Part shown: one piece after another, positions 20,127 through 27,810 of the stretch
Position numbering within the stretch: the stretch's first letter is position 1
Layout of the letters: each line of letters begins with the position of its first letter
NCBI RefSeq assembly: GCF_000060285.1
Contig: NC_008555.1
Coordinates: 558,001-622,000 of the forward strand
Direction: 5' to 3'
DNA: 64,000 bases
Source of the DNA: Listeria welshimeri serovar 6b str. SLCC5334
Lineage (GTDB): Bacteria; Bacillota; Bacilli; Lactobacillales; Listeriaceae
Notes under the pieces: generated by a model
The model's input: only the letters and a program-made list of their open reading frames with translations
Told to the model about the DNA's origin: nothing
Databases searched by the model: none
Made by a program: the position numbers and the translations under genes

Positions 20127-22103
20127 ATGAACAAAAAGTTAGGTTTGTTTTTGTTCGCAGTATTATTAACGTTCGGCGGATTTCTTTTAGGAAATTCACC
20201 AGTATATGCTGCAGAGAGTGATACAAGTAATATCACATACAAATACGTTGATTTTGATACATTAACGAAAGAACAAAAAAACAGCATTATTAAGGGGAAT
20301 CCAACCGAAACCCTAAACAAAGATTATGAGAACTATTCATTCGTTTACAAAAAAAATACTGCCGGAGATTCTGCTAATACAGATAATAATTCAGCAGGAG
20401 GAAGTAAGGATAAAGGTTATTTAGTTAATGAAAATAGCCCATCTGGGAACGCATCCAACAATGGAAAAGCATTAATAAAAACCGGTGATGTAGGACCAGA
20501 TATTTATTTAATTATGCTCGGTTTTGTTTTAGTAGGAAGCGGTATTGGACTACTAACTTTGAAAAAAAGACATGCCAAACAGTTTTTATTATTCCTAATT
20601 CTATTTGGCGGTGGTAGCTTAATGATTGGTTCTATTGCGCAAGCAGCAGAAACAAGCAATTTAAAACCACAAGAAACAACGACTGTCGCAAAAGGCACCA
20701 AAGAAACGAAAAAACCTGGAAACATCGAAGGTTACACTTATGTGGGCTATATTCATACAAGTAAAAATGATACAAAGCCAACCCCACTACCAAATCCAGT
20801 ACCAGTGGAACAAGGAACTGTCACAGTAAATTATCAAGATGAACAAGGCAATTCTCTAGCACCAACTGAAACACTAAAAGGTGACATTGGAGAAACCTAC
20901 ACAACTGTTCAAAAAGATATTACAGGTTACGATTTTAAAGAAGTACAAGGTGATGCAACTGGCGAATTTACAACAAAAGCGCAAGTTGTAACGTACATTT
21001 ACGCTCAAACACCTACACCAGTAGAACAAGGAACCGTCACTGTAAATTATCAAGATGAACAAGGAAACGCCGTAGCGCCAACTGAAACACTAAAAGGTGA
21101 CATTGGAGAAACCTACACAACTGTTCAAAAAAATATTACAGGCTATGACTTTAAAGAAGTACAAGGTAACACAACAGGCGAATTCACAACGAAAGCACAA
21201 GTTGTAACGTACATTTACGCTAAAACAGTTACACCAGTAGAACAAGGAACCGTCACTGTAAATTACCAAGATGAACAAGGAAATTCTCTAGCACCAACTG
21301 AAACATTAAAAGGTGATGTTGGAACAACCTACACAACGGCTCAAAAAGGTATTACAGGCTATGACTTTAAAGAAGTACAAGGTAACGCAACTGGCGAATT
21401 TACTAAAGAATCGCAAGTTGTAACGTATATTTACACTCAAACGCCTGTCCCTGCTGCAAACCTAACTATTAAATACCTTGATGAAAATGGGAATCAAATC
21501 CATGAACCAAAAATAATCAGCGGGAATGTGGGAGATCCTTACGATGTAACAGGAGATCTTAATAAACTTCAGATTGAAGGTTATACGATTGATACAACTA
21601 AATTACCAGCCAATGCAACAGGCGTTTTATCAAACGATCAAATCCAAGTAATCTATGTTTACAATAAAAATCCATTAGCTGATGTGAAGATAACAGTTAA
21701 ATTTGTTGACCAAGATGGTAATCCATTTATGGTACCAGATTTAACAACCTATCAAGATGGTGATTTTGTTCCTTTTTATTCTAATTTAGACCAATATAAA
21801 GTGCAATTAGATTACAACCAACAAATATATAATCAAAATCAGGTGGTACCAGATATAGTTATTCCAGGCAAAGAAGGCGATGCATACTCTTTACCTAAAG
21901 AAATGAATTTTAATATAATGGATGACAAGGGGAATATTATTGATTATCTTATTGCTCCAGATGCAGACGATACTGCTAGAGGGATTATGAAATTCTATAA
22001 CGGAATTTCAATACCTGAAAATCGGGAAGGAACCTTAAAGGATAAGGATATAGTAGTCACTTATAGAATTATACCATATGATATCTATAGGCCAGCTCCT
22101 TGA
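20127..22103 (+). CDS. MucBP-repeat surface protein with internal sorting-like signal, paralogue 2
   Basis: 658 residues from the ATG at 20127, which has AAGGAGG upstream; in-frame codons before it lie in the leader. It has the same layout as its neighbour: signal peptide to VYA, N-domain, linker, LIKTGD, membrane segment, KKRHAK, second hydrophobic stretch ending AQA. It then has three 72-residue MucBP repeats instead of two, the PAANLTIKYLDENG unit and a similar C-terminal domain ending in PAP. The linker and last 100 residues are the most diverged parts. It is probably a tandem duplicate under the same control, with a surface adhesin-like role inferred. Confidence 0.8.
   Translation: MNKKLGLFLFAVLLTFGGFLLGNSPVYAAESDTSNITYKYVDFDTLTKEQKNSIIKGNPTETLNKDYENYSFVYKKNTAGDSANTDNNSAGGSKDKGYLVNENSPSGNASNNGKALIKTGDVGPDIYLIMLGFVLVGSGIGLLTLKKRHAKQFLLFLILFGGGSLMIGSIAQAAETSNLKPQETTTVAKGTKETKKPGNIEGYTYVGYIHTSKNDTKPTPLPNPVPVEQGTVTVNYQDEQGNSLAPTETLKGDIGETYTTVQKDITGYDFKEVQGDATGEFTTKAQVVTYIYAQTPTPVEQGTVTVNYQDEQGNAVAPTETLKGDIGETYTTVQKNITGYDFKEVQGNTTGEFTTKAQVVTYIYAKTVTPVEQGTVTVNYQDEQGNSLAPTETLKGDVGTTYTTAQKGITGYDFKEVQGNATGEFTKESQVVTYIYTQTPVPAANLTIKYLDENGNQIHEPKIISGNVGDPYDVTGDLNKLQIEGYTIDTTKLPANATGVLSNDQIQVIYVYNKNPLADVKITVKFVDQDGNPFMVPDLTTYQDGDFVPFYSNLDQYKVQLDYNQQIYNQNQVVPDIVIPGKEGDAYSLPKEMNFNIMDDKGNIIDYLIAPDADDTARGIMKFYNGISIPENREGTLKDKDIVVTYRIIPYDIYRPAP
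20805..21452 (+). repeat. Three 216-bp tandem repeats coding MucBP units
   Basis: Units begin at 20805, 21021 and 21237, each encoding VEQGTVTVNYQDEQGN and about 56 more residues. They match the two units of the upstream paralogue, so unit number differs by one between the duplicates. Confidence 0.88.
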
Positions 22104-22129
22104 TTAAATAAAAAATAGTTTACCACAAC

Positions 22130-22178
22130 AAAAAATACGTACCCAAAATCTCTCAATAGATTTTGGTACGTATTTTTT
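22130..22178 (+). terminator. Intrinsic terminator of MucBP gene 2
   Basis: AATACGTACC.AAAATCT / AGATTTTGGTACGTATT hairpin with flanking A/T tracts. It is a diverged copy of the terminator at 19764 and may also serve the convergent ThrE genes. Confidence 0.85.
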
Positions 22179-22202
22179 ATTATATATAAATGATGGAATG
22201 TT

Positions 22203-22661
22203 TTAAATCCGCTCTTTACGTCCCCGAAAAGCTCTGATACTATGATTAAACACTTCAGATAGCATTAAGCCGGCTGCAATAGCGCCTGCAACCACTGTTA
22301 CTTGAACAGAAAAACCAATTGCTTCTGTATAGTCACCTAACACAAAATTTCGCACAGCTTGATAGGCAAGTCCACCAGGAACAAGCGGAACAATTCCAGG
22401 AACATTAAATATTGTGATAGGCATTTTTTTATATTTGGCAAAAAAGTGACTAAGTACTGCAACAACAAAAGCTCCGGCTAGAGAAGAAGCGCCCGTTCCA
22501 GAGTCCATTTGCATTAAAGTCCAATACGCCATCCAACCAAATGTCCCAGTAATACCACAAGCATTTAGCGCTCTTTTAGGCACATTTGTAATAATCGCAA
22601 AGGTCACAGTCGCAACATAACTCAGCACTAATTGAATCATAATTGTCCAAATTAAATCCAT
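22203..22661 (-). CDS. Threonine/serine exporter small subunit (ThrE C-terminal half, YjjB-like)
   Basis: A 152-residue membrane protein starting at MDLIWTIMIQ, chosen because AAGGAGG lies just upstream. It has four to five hydrophobic segments and the VPGIVPLVPGGLAYQAV motif found in the DUF3815/ThrE_2 half of threonine/serine exporters. It pairs with the large subunit whose gene ends 13 bases upstream. Export of threonine or other small molecules is inferred from the family. Confidence 0.82.
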   Translation of the reverse strand: MDLIWTIMIQLVLSYVATVTFAIITNVPKRALNACGITGTFGWMAYWTLMQMDSGTGASSLAGAFVVAVLSHFFAKYKKMPITIFNVPGIVPLVPGGLAYQAVRNFVLGDYTEAIGFSVQVTVVAGAIAAGLMLSEVFNHSIRAFRGRKERI

Positions 22662-22674
22662 ACTAGCGCCTCCT

Positions 22675-23427
22675 TTATAAGAAAAAGCGGAACACAACCG
22701 CGATTCCAATTCCTATTGCACAAGAAGTAAGTAGCGCTTCCGTTCCGCGTGCCATTCCACTAAGCAAATGCCCAGCAATCAAATCCCGCACCGCATTCGT
22801 AATTGGTACACCGGGAACAAGCGGCATCACGCCACCAATAATCATTGTGTCTAAATTTATACCCCAACCAATGGAAATAGTTATTACAGCTAAAAGTCCA
22901 ACACTCAATGAAGCTAAAAATTCAGCCAAAAATTTCACCTTCATAAAAATCTGCGTATAATAAAAAATGATAAAGCCAATAGCTCCAATGATGCAAGTTG
23001 GAATAAAATCAAACCAGCCCCCACCAAAAATGACCATCAATGATCCACTAACAAGTGAAGCTGCAATTATTTGCAACCAAATAGGGAAGTAACGAACATC
23101 TTTATCTAAATTAACAAGTTTTGTATGTAATTCTTTCAAGGAAATTCTCTTTTCGGCGAAATCTCTAGAAAATTCATTGACCATCGATACTTTTTCTAAA
23201 TTAATCGTTCTTGTCGGGATTTGCTGTAATTGCACATTACGCTCACCTTCTAAAGACATAAAAATCCCAGTTGGCGTAACAAAACTAATTCCTTTTTTAT
23301 TACTGGCGATGGTTGCGATGCGGTTCATTGTATCTTCTACACGATACATTTCAGCGCCGCTCTCCATCATTATTTTACCTGCCATTAAGCAAGTTTCGAG
23401 CAAGTAATCTGTTGTTTCATTCGACAC
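22675..23427 (-). CDS. Threonine/serine exporter large subunit (ThrE N-terminal half, YjjP-like)
   Basis: A 250-residue protein with a soluble N-part containing the conserved MAGKIMMESGAEMYRVEDTM, followed by five membrane segments from about residue 118. GGVMPLVPGVPITNAVRDL is the family motif, which resembles a motif in the partner subunit. In Corynebacterium ThrE both halves are one protein; here they are split and co-transcribed. There is no terminator between the two genes. Confidence 0.85.
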   Translation of the reverse strand: MSNETTDYLLETCLMAGKIMMESGAEMYRVEDTMNRIATIASNKKGISFVTPTGIFMSLEGERNVQLQQIPTRTINLEKVSMVNEFSRDFAEKRISLKELHTKLVNLDKDVRYFPIWLQIIAASLVSGSLMVIFGGGWFDFIPTCIIGAIGFIIFYYTQIFMKVKFLAEFLASLSVGLLAVITISIGWGINLDTMIIGGVMPLVPGVPITNAVRDLIAGHLLSGMARGTEALLTSCAIGIGIAVVFRFFL

Positions 23428-23595
23428 TACTAAGCACCTCCGTCCCCATAACTACCTATCAATCGTAACGCAATCAAAACAAAAATTCTAGTAGGAAGGG
23501 CTTTTTTTTGAATTCACGATTGTTTAGATAGGATTTGGGGTAAATATTTGTTAGTATGATAGATAAAGAATCAATCAGAAAGGATCAGGATTGTT

Positions 23596-23802
23596 TTGGC
23601 AAATATTGAATACGAAATCATCGAAGAAATTGGGGTTTTATCCGAAAATGCGCGTGGCTGGCGAAAAGAATTAAACAAAATAAGCTGGAATGGACGCCCA
23701 CCTAAATATGATATCCGCGACTGGTCAGAAGATCATGAAAAAATGGGTAAAGGTATTACATTAACTGATGAGGAAGCAGAAGTATTAAAAAAACTGTTAT
23801 AG
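23596..23802 (+). CDS. YdbC/PC4-family DNA-binding protein
   Basis: A 68-residue basic and acidic mixed protein with a TTG start behind AAAGGATCAGG. EIGVLSENARGWRKELNKISWNGRPPKYDIRDW matches the PC4-like YdbC family, which binds single-stranded DNA as a dimer. The C-terminal GITLTDEEAEVLKKLL is the conserved helix. It is 18 bases before the hydrolase gene and likely co-transcribed with it. A biological role is not known. Confidence 0.78.
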   Translation: MANIEYEIIEEIGVLSENARGWRKELNKISWNGRPPKYDIRDWSEDHEKMGKGITLTDEEAEVLKKLL

Positions 23803-23820
23803 TAAGGGCTGGTGGATATA

Positions 23821-24480
23821 ATGAGAATGTACGCTTACGATATTTATGAACCAATTGGGAGAAAAGAAGGCAAAATTTTTCCAGTAATTTTTGCACTTCA
23901 TGGCTTTGGCGGCGATGAGCTGGATATGGCTGGACGTTTAGAATTGTTAATGGATCGATTTGTTGTTGTTTCCATGCGTGGAGATGTGGAATATGGCCCA
24001 AGTTTTGGGTTCTATCACATGGTAACGGAAGGTGATCCAAATGCGCATGAGGTTGATTATACAAGCTTACGAGTAGCAGAATTTATCAATAATGTGTGTA
24101 AGAAGTATGATTCAATTGATGCAAAGCAAATTTTTCTAGCTGGTTTTGATCAAGGTGCCGTACTTACTACTTCCATTATGCACAGTTACGGAGGTCGGTA
24201 CAAAGCAGCGGCAATCTTAAGTGGTCGTATGCCGCATTATTTATCCGAAAGACCTGTCAATTTAATGTTAAAAGATAAACCAATCTTTATTGGCCATGGT
24301 TTAGAAGATGCTGTTATTCAAATAGCTGAAGCGGATGAAATTGCTAAATTCTTTGAAAAAATGGGTTGCAAAGTTGAAAAACATAGCTATTTCATTGGAC
24401 ATAATATAAACGAAGCAGAAGAAGATGACTTATATGATTGGTTTGAAAGCTTTTTACCAAATCAACCTGTAAAAAAATAG
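23821..24480 (+). CDS. Alpha/beta hydrolase, carboxylesterase-like, with Asp in place of nucleophile Ser
   Basis: 219 residues from the ATG at 23821, preceded by GGTGG. The fold signatures are present: FALHGFGGDELD (oxyanion region, residues 23-35), then IFLAGFDQGAVLT (105-117), where esterases of this family have GFSQG. The usual nucleophile Ser is Asp110 (GAT at 24148-24150). GLEDAVIQ and YFIGHNINEAEEDD supply candidate Asp and His. It could be inactive, or use Asp as nucleophile as in dehalogenase-type hydrolases. Listeria homologues are annotated as weakly esterase-like. Confidence 0.8.
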   Translation: MRMYAYDIYEPIGRKEGKIFPVIFALHGFGGDELDMAGRLELLMDRFVVVSMRGDVEYGPSFGFYHMVTEGDPNAHEVDYTSLRVAEFINNVCKKYDSIDAKQIFLAGFDQGAVLTTSIMHSYGGRYKAAAILSGRMPHYLSERPVNLMLKDKPIFIGHGLEDAVIQIAEADEIAKFFEKMGCKVEKHSYFIGHNINEAEEDDLYDWFESFLPNQPVKK

Positions 24481-24501
24481 CGCAGTGATTTTTCCGCTGA
24501 T

Positions 24502-24548
24502 AAAAAAAGTGTGCCAATGAGCGAGAGCAAATTGACACACTTTTTTTA
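24502..24548. terminator. Bidirectional intrinsic terminator
   Basis: AAAGTGTG.CAAT / ATTG.CACACTTT hairpin with A- and T-runs lies between the convergent hydrolase and methyltransferase genes. Confidence 0.88.
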
Positions 24549-25733
24549 AATATCTAAAGTAAGAAAAAGTACTTTTAAATAATTCCCTTCAGGAAAGTTT
24601 TTATTTACTGTAAAATCAGCAGGAAGTGAATGTGTTTCAACGATTTTATACGTACGATCGCTTGTTTGAAAAGCTTCTGCAATTAATTTTTTAAAAGCTT
24701 TCATCCCAAATCCTGCGTAGTTTGTAGAAGCAATGATTGTACCGTTTGGCGCAGTAATATCAATAATTTCACGAAGCATAGCTGGGTAATCTTTCGCTGC
24801 ACGAAAGGTTACTTTTTTTGTGCGCGCGAAGCTTGGTGGATCAACGACAACTAAATCAAATGTTAATTGTTTTCGTGCTGCATATTTAAAATAATGAAAA
24901 ACATCTTCTACAATAATAGCTTGCTCGCTAGGATCAAGTCCATTTACTTCTAGCTGCTCTTTTGTTTTGCTTAACGAACGCCCAGCAACATCCACACTTG
25001 TTGTTTTACTAGCGCCACCGAATAGTGCTGCTACAGAAAAAGCGCCAGTGTAAGAAAAAGTATTGAGAACATTTTTGGAAACGGCATAGTCTTCACTAAT
25101 TCGTCTTCTGACATCACGTTGATCAAGGAAAATACCAGTCATCCAACCATCATCTAAGTAAGTTGCATAATTTATCCCATTTTCTTTAATAATAAGAGGG
25201 AATGTTGCTTCTTTACCAGCGACGAAATCATCTTGTTTGTCTTCTTGAAAACGTCTTTTTTCGTATATTCCTTTGATTTCTGGTAAGGATAAGAAGATTT
25301 CAAGAATCATTTTCTGGAATGAATAGACGCTGACACTATACCACTGAATGACAAGAAATCCGTCATAGTAATCCGCAGTAAATCCGCCAAAACCATCGCC
25401 TTCCCCATTAAAAATTCGAAAAGCGTTAGTAGATTCATCAGCAAATAGGAATTGGCGTTTTTCCATAGCGGCAGTAATTAAATTGGTGAAAAAAGTTTCA
25501 TCAAGTTCTACTTTTTTATCCCACGTAAAAAGCCAACCGTCTCCTTTATTTTGTTTGCCATGATAACCACGAGCAATAAAATGACCATTAGTATCAATTA
25601 AATCTACTATATCGCCTTCTTGGATTTCCTTAGGCCATTTTTCCATCCGTTCTTTAAGAATGAGAGGATAACCTTCTTTATATCCTTTTGTGAATTTTGG
25701 AAACACCTTTACTTTAATCGAATTATTCATCAT
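24546..25733 (-). CDS. Class I SAM-dependent rRNA methyltransferase, RlmI-like
   Basis: 395 residues. The N-terminal about 85 residues look like a PUA RNA-binding domain (GDIVDLIDTNGHFIARGYH). The rest is a Rossmann methyltransferase with VLNTFSYTGAFSVAALFGGA (SAM binding) and LVVVDPPSFAR (motif IV). This layout matches RlmI/YccW, which makes m5C in 23S rRNA. Unlike the catalytic Cys pattern of classical RsmB-type enzymes, I did not verify the Cys residues. It is convergent with the hydrolase and divergent from nothing close; iap lies upstream on the same strand. Confidence 0.82.
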   Translation of the reverse strand: MMNNSIKVKVFPKFTKGYKEGYPLILKERMEKWPKEIQEGDIVDLIDTNGHFIARGYHGKQNKGDGWLFTWDKKVELDETFFTNLITAAMEKRQFLFADESTNAFRIFNGEGDGFGGFTADYYDGFLVIQWYSVSVYSFQKMILEIFLSLPEIKGIYEKRRFQEDKQDDFVAGKEATFPLIIKENGINYATYLDDGWMTGIFLDQRDVRRRISEDYAVSKNVLNTFSYTGAFSVAALFGGASKTTSVDVAGRSLSKTKEQLEVNGLDPSEQAIIVEDVFHYFKYAARKQLTFDLVVVDPPSFARTKKVTFRAAKDYPAMLREIIDITAPNGTIIASTNYAGFGMKAFKKLIAEAFQTSDRTYKIVETHSLPADFTVNKNFPEGNYLKVLFLTLDI

Positions 25734-25765
25734 GCACCGTCTTTCATTAAGATAAAATGTCCATC

Positions 25766-25805
25766 AAAAAACCTGTGAAGCGAACTTCCTGCTCCACAGG
25801 TTCAT
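25766..25805 (-). terminator. Intrinsic terminator of iap
   Basis: On the minus strand AACCTGTG.AGC / GCT.CACAGGTT is followed by TTTTTTG, directly after the iap stop. Confidence 0.85.
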
Positions 25806-25817
25806 TTAAATTATTAA

Positions 25818-27392
25818 TTATACACGACCAAAGCCAACTAGATATTTACCCCAGCCTGAACCGTGGATATTATCGTATTTAACGCCATTGTCTTGTGCGT
25901 TAATCATTTGACCATTTCCTACATAGATACCAACGTGAGCAATTCCGCTACCATAATCAAAGAATACTAAATCACCAGGTTTTGCTTGAGATTCAGAGAT
26001 TCTTGATGTACTAGCATATTGCGCGCCAGATGTACGAGGAAGAGAAATACCAGATTTAGCAAAAACATAAGAAGTGAAACCAGAACAATCAAATGTAGTT
26101 GGTCCGTTTCCGCCCCATGAATAAGCTTTTCCAAGATGTTTTTGAGCTTCAGCTATAAGAGCACTTGCACTTGCGCTGTTGCTTGAACCTTGGTTAGTAT
26201 TTGTGTTTGTGTTTTTTGAAGGAGTACTTGTATTAGAGCTAGTATTGTTGTTGCTTGTATTTGTTGTTGGTGCAGTTGTATTACTGTTATTGTTTGTGTT
26301 AGTAGTTGGTACAGTACCTTTCACTTTTAACACAGTTCCAACTTGTAGATTATCGCTAGTTAAGTTATTAAGTGCTTTGATTTTGGAAACGCTTGTTCCA
26401 AATGTGTTAGCAATCTTACTTAGAGAATCACCACTTTTTACAGTATAAGTAGATGCATTTGTGTTAACTGTTGGTGCAGGCGCTGGAGCCGGAGCTGGTT
26501 TTGCAGCTTGAGCAGGCGCTTTAGTAGTGTTTGTTTGTGTTTGTGTAGTTACTTCTTTTTTCACTGTAGTATTTGTATTTTCTTTTACCACTGGAGTAGA
26601 AGTTTCTTTTTCAACTGCTGGAGCTTCTGTTTTCACTTCTGCTTTTGGAGCAGCAGTTTTAGCAGCGCTTTGTTTAACAGCAATTTTTTGTCCTACATAA
26701 ATAGAAGAAGAAGATAAATTATTCCATGACATTAAATCTTGAACTGAAGCGCCGTATTTAACGGATAACGCCCAAATTGTGTCACCGCTTTTTACAGTAT
26801 GAGTAGTAGCATTAGTATCTACTACTGGTGCTGTTTTAGTTTCCGCTGCTTTTGGAGCAGTAGGGGCAGGTGTTGATTGTTTCACTTCTGTTTTAGTTTC
26901 TGCAGCAGGTGCAGTTTGTTTTGTCGTTTCTTGTTTTACTTCTTGTTTAGCAACAGGAGCACTTGTCACAGCATCACCTAAGTATTTGCCATTAACATAA
27001 CCAGTTTTTCCTTCGCCATAAGAAATTTTATTCCAGCCATTGGATTCAGCTGCTTCGACAGTTACTTTTGTACCGCCTTTTAGGGAAGTAACAATACTAT
27101 TGTCAACTCCAGCACCAGAACGAACATTTAACCAAGTAGCGCTAACAGATTTCTCTGTTTTTTCGCTAGCTACCTCAGTTACTTGTAATTTTTGACCAGG
27201 TACGATTTTATCAGATGTTAGATTGTTTGCTTTTTTAAGTGCGTCAACAGTTGTCCCTTTACTTTGAGCAATACCCCAAAGAGTATCTCCAGCTTCAACT
27301 ACTACAGTGCTTGCGGATGCGATAGTTGGTGCAGCAAATGCTGTAACCGCAATCCCGGCTGTAGCCGCGATAGTTGCTTTTTTCATATTCAT
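25818..27392 (-). CDS. iap: Invasion-associated protein p60, NlpC/P60 peptidoglycan endopeptidase
   Basis: 524 residues from ATG 27392 ([11 protein letters not shown]), with GAGAGGAG upstream. Order: signal peptide 1-27, LysM1 ([16 protein letters not shown]), bacterial SH3 domain ([16 protein letters not shown]), LysM2 ([13 protein letters not shown]), LysM3 ([13 protein letters not shown]), a Thr/Asn-rich stretch, then the NlpC/P60 domain with catalytic Cys in TTFDCSGFT and His in [10 protein letters not shown]. It cleaves muropeptides and aids septum separation. SecA2, encoded next door, exports p60 in Listeria. Three LysM domains and this length separate it from L. monocytogenes p60. Confidence 0.97.
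   Translation of the reverse strand: MNMKKATIAATAGIAVTAFAAPTIASASTVVVEAGDTLWGIAQSKGTTVDALKKANNLTSDKIVPGQKLQVTEVASEKTEKSVSATWLNVRSGAGVDNSIVTSLKGGTKVTVEAAESNGWNKISYGEGKTGYVNGKYLGDAVTSAPVAKQEVKQETTKQTAPAAETKTEVKQSTPAPTAPKAAETKTAPVVDTNATTHTVKSGDTIWALSVKYGASVQDLMSWNNLSSSSIYVGQKIAVKQSAAKTAAPKAEVKTEAPAVEKETSTPVVKENTNTTVKKEVTTQTQTNTTKAPAQAAKPAPAPAPAPTVNTNASTYTVKSGDSLSKIANTFGTSVSKIKALNNLTSDNLQVGTVLKVKGTVPTTNTNNNSNTTAPTTNTSNNNTSSNTSTPSKNTNTNTNQGSSNSASASALIAEAQKHLGKAYSWGGNGPTTFDCSGFTSYVFAKSGISLPRTSGAQYASTSRISESQAKPGDLVFFDYGSGIAHVGIYVGNGQMINAQDNGVKYDNIHGSGWGKYLVGFGRV
26170..26305 (-). repeat. Thr/Asn-rich low-complexity tract in iap
   Basis: Simple ACN/AAY codon repeats encode alternating Thr and Asn runs ([16 protein letters not shown]) between LysM3 and the catalytic domain. 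Such slippage-prone tracts vary in length between Listeria strains. Confidence 0.8.
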
Positions 27393-27565
27393 AAAACTCC
27401 TCTCTTTTTTCAGAAAATCCCAGTACAACATTAAGTATTTGAGAATTAATTTTATAGTGATTAATACTAAGTTTACCCAGTTTTTACCTAAAAAACAAAC
27501 TTAGAAAAGGTGGGGGATATTTAGCCAGAGGACTATACCAACCATTTGTAACATTTTTGTAATAA

Positions 27566-27683
27566 TAAAAAAGCGAACGTCCATTCCTAGGCCTTGGGAT
27601 GTACTCTCGGGGAGTCCTTTGGGTTGCAAGGAAAGAATGAACAATAGGCAATAACTTTCGCTATGGGAAACCTATTGTTTTTC
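27566..27683. ncRNA. Structured RNA candidate between iap and secA2
   Basis: Within the 418-base gap 27393-27810 a nested fold is visible: AGCGAA 27572-27577 / TTCGCT 27657-27662; CATTC 27582-27586 / GAATG 27635-27639; CCTTG 27592-27596 / CAAGG 27627-27631; ACTC 27603-27606 / GAGT 27612-27615. On the plus strand a terminator follows (ACAATAGG 27641-27648 / CCTATTGT 27671-27678, T-run) whose loop contains the closing-stem bases TTTCGCT. On the minus strand the outer stem itself runs into six T. So strand is open: a plus-strand sRNA or leader of secA2, or a minus-strand terminator/leader of iap. I do not recognise an Rfam family. Confidence 0.5.
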
Positions 27684-27756
27684 GTTAATAGAAAAATTTA
27701 ATACATTTGTAATATAAAAAAAGGTAGTTTTTCCACTTTTACTCACTTGAAATGAA

Positions 27757-27786
27757 TTGCCAGATGACTTTATGGTATTCTATAAT
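27757..27786 (+). promoter_or_regulatory. secA2 promoter
   Basis: TTGCCA at 27757-27762 and TATAAT at 27781-27786 are spaced by 18 bases, ending 24 bases before the secA2 ATG. A short leader with GGAGG at 27796-27800 follows. Confidence 0.65.
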
Positions 27787-27810
27787 AGAAGGTATGGAGG
27801 ATGTTATATA

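Noticed and set aside
18645-21452. CRISPR-like array from regular repeats
   Set aside because: The 216-base repeats are in-frame protein-coding MucBP units without spacers.
17985-22103. Frameshift or sequencing error joining two genes in the MucBP proteins
   Set aside because: Both paralogues keep the same continuous frame through the junction, so the fusion is real in this genome.
26179-26717. Hydrophobic plus-strand open frames opposite iap
   Set aside because: They arise from the low-complexity Thr/Asn/Lys/Pro codons of iap read backwards; there is no ribosome site or family match.
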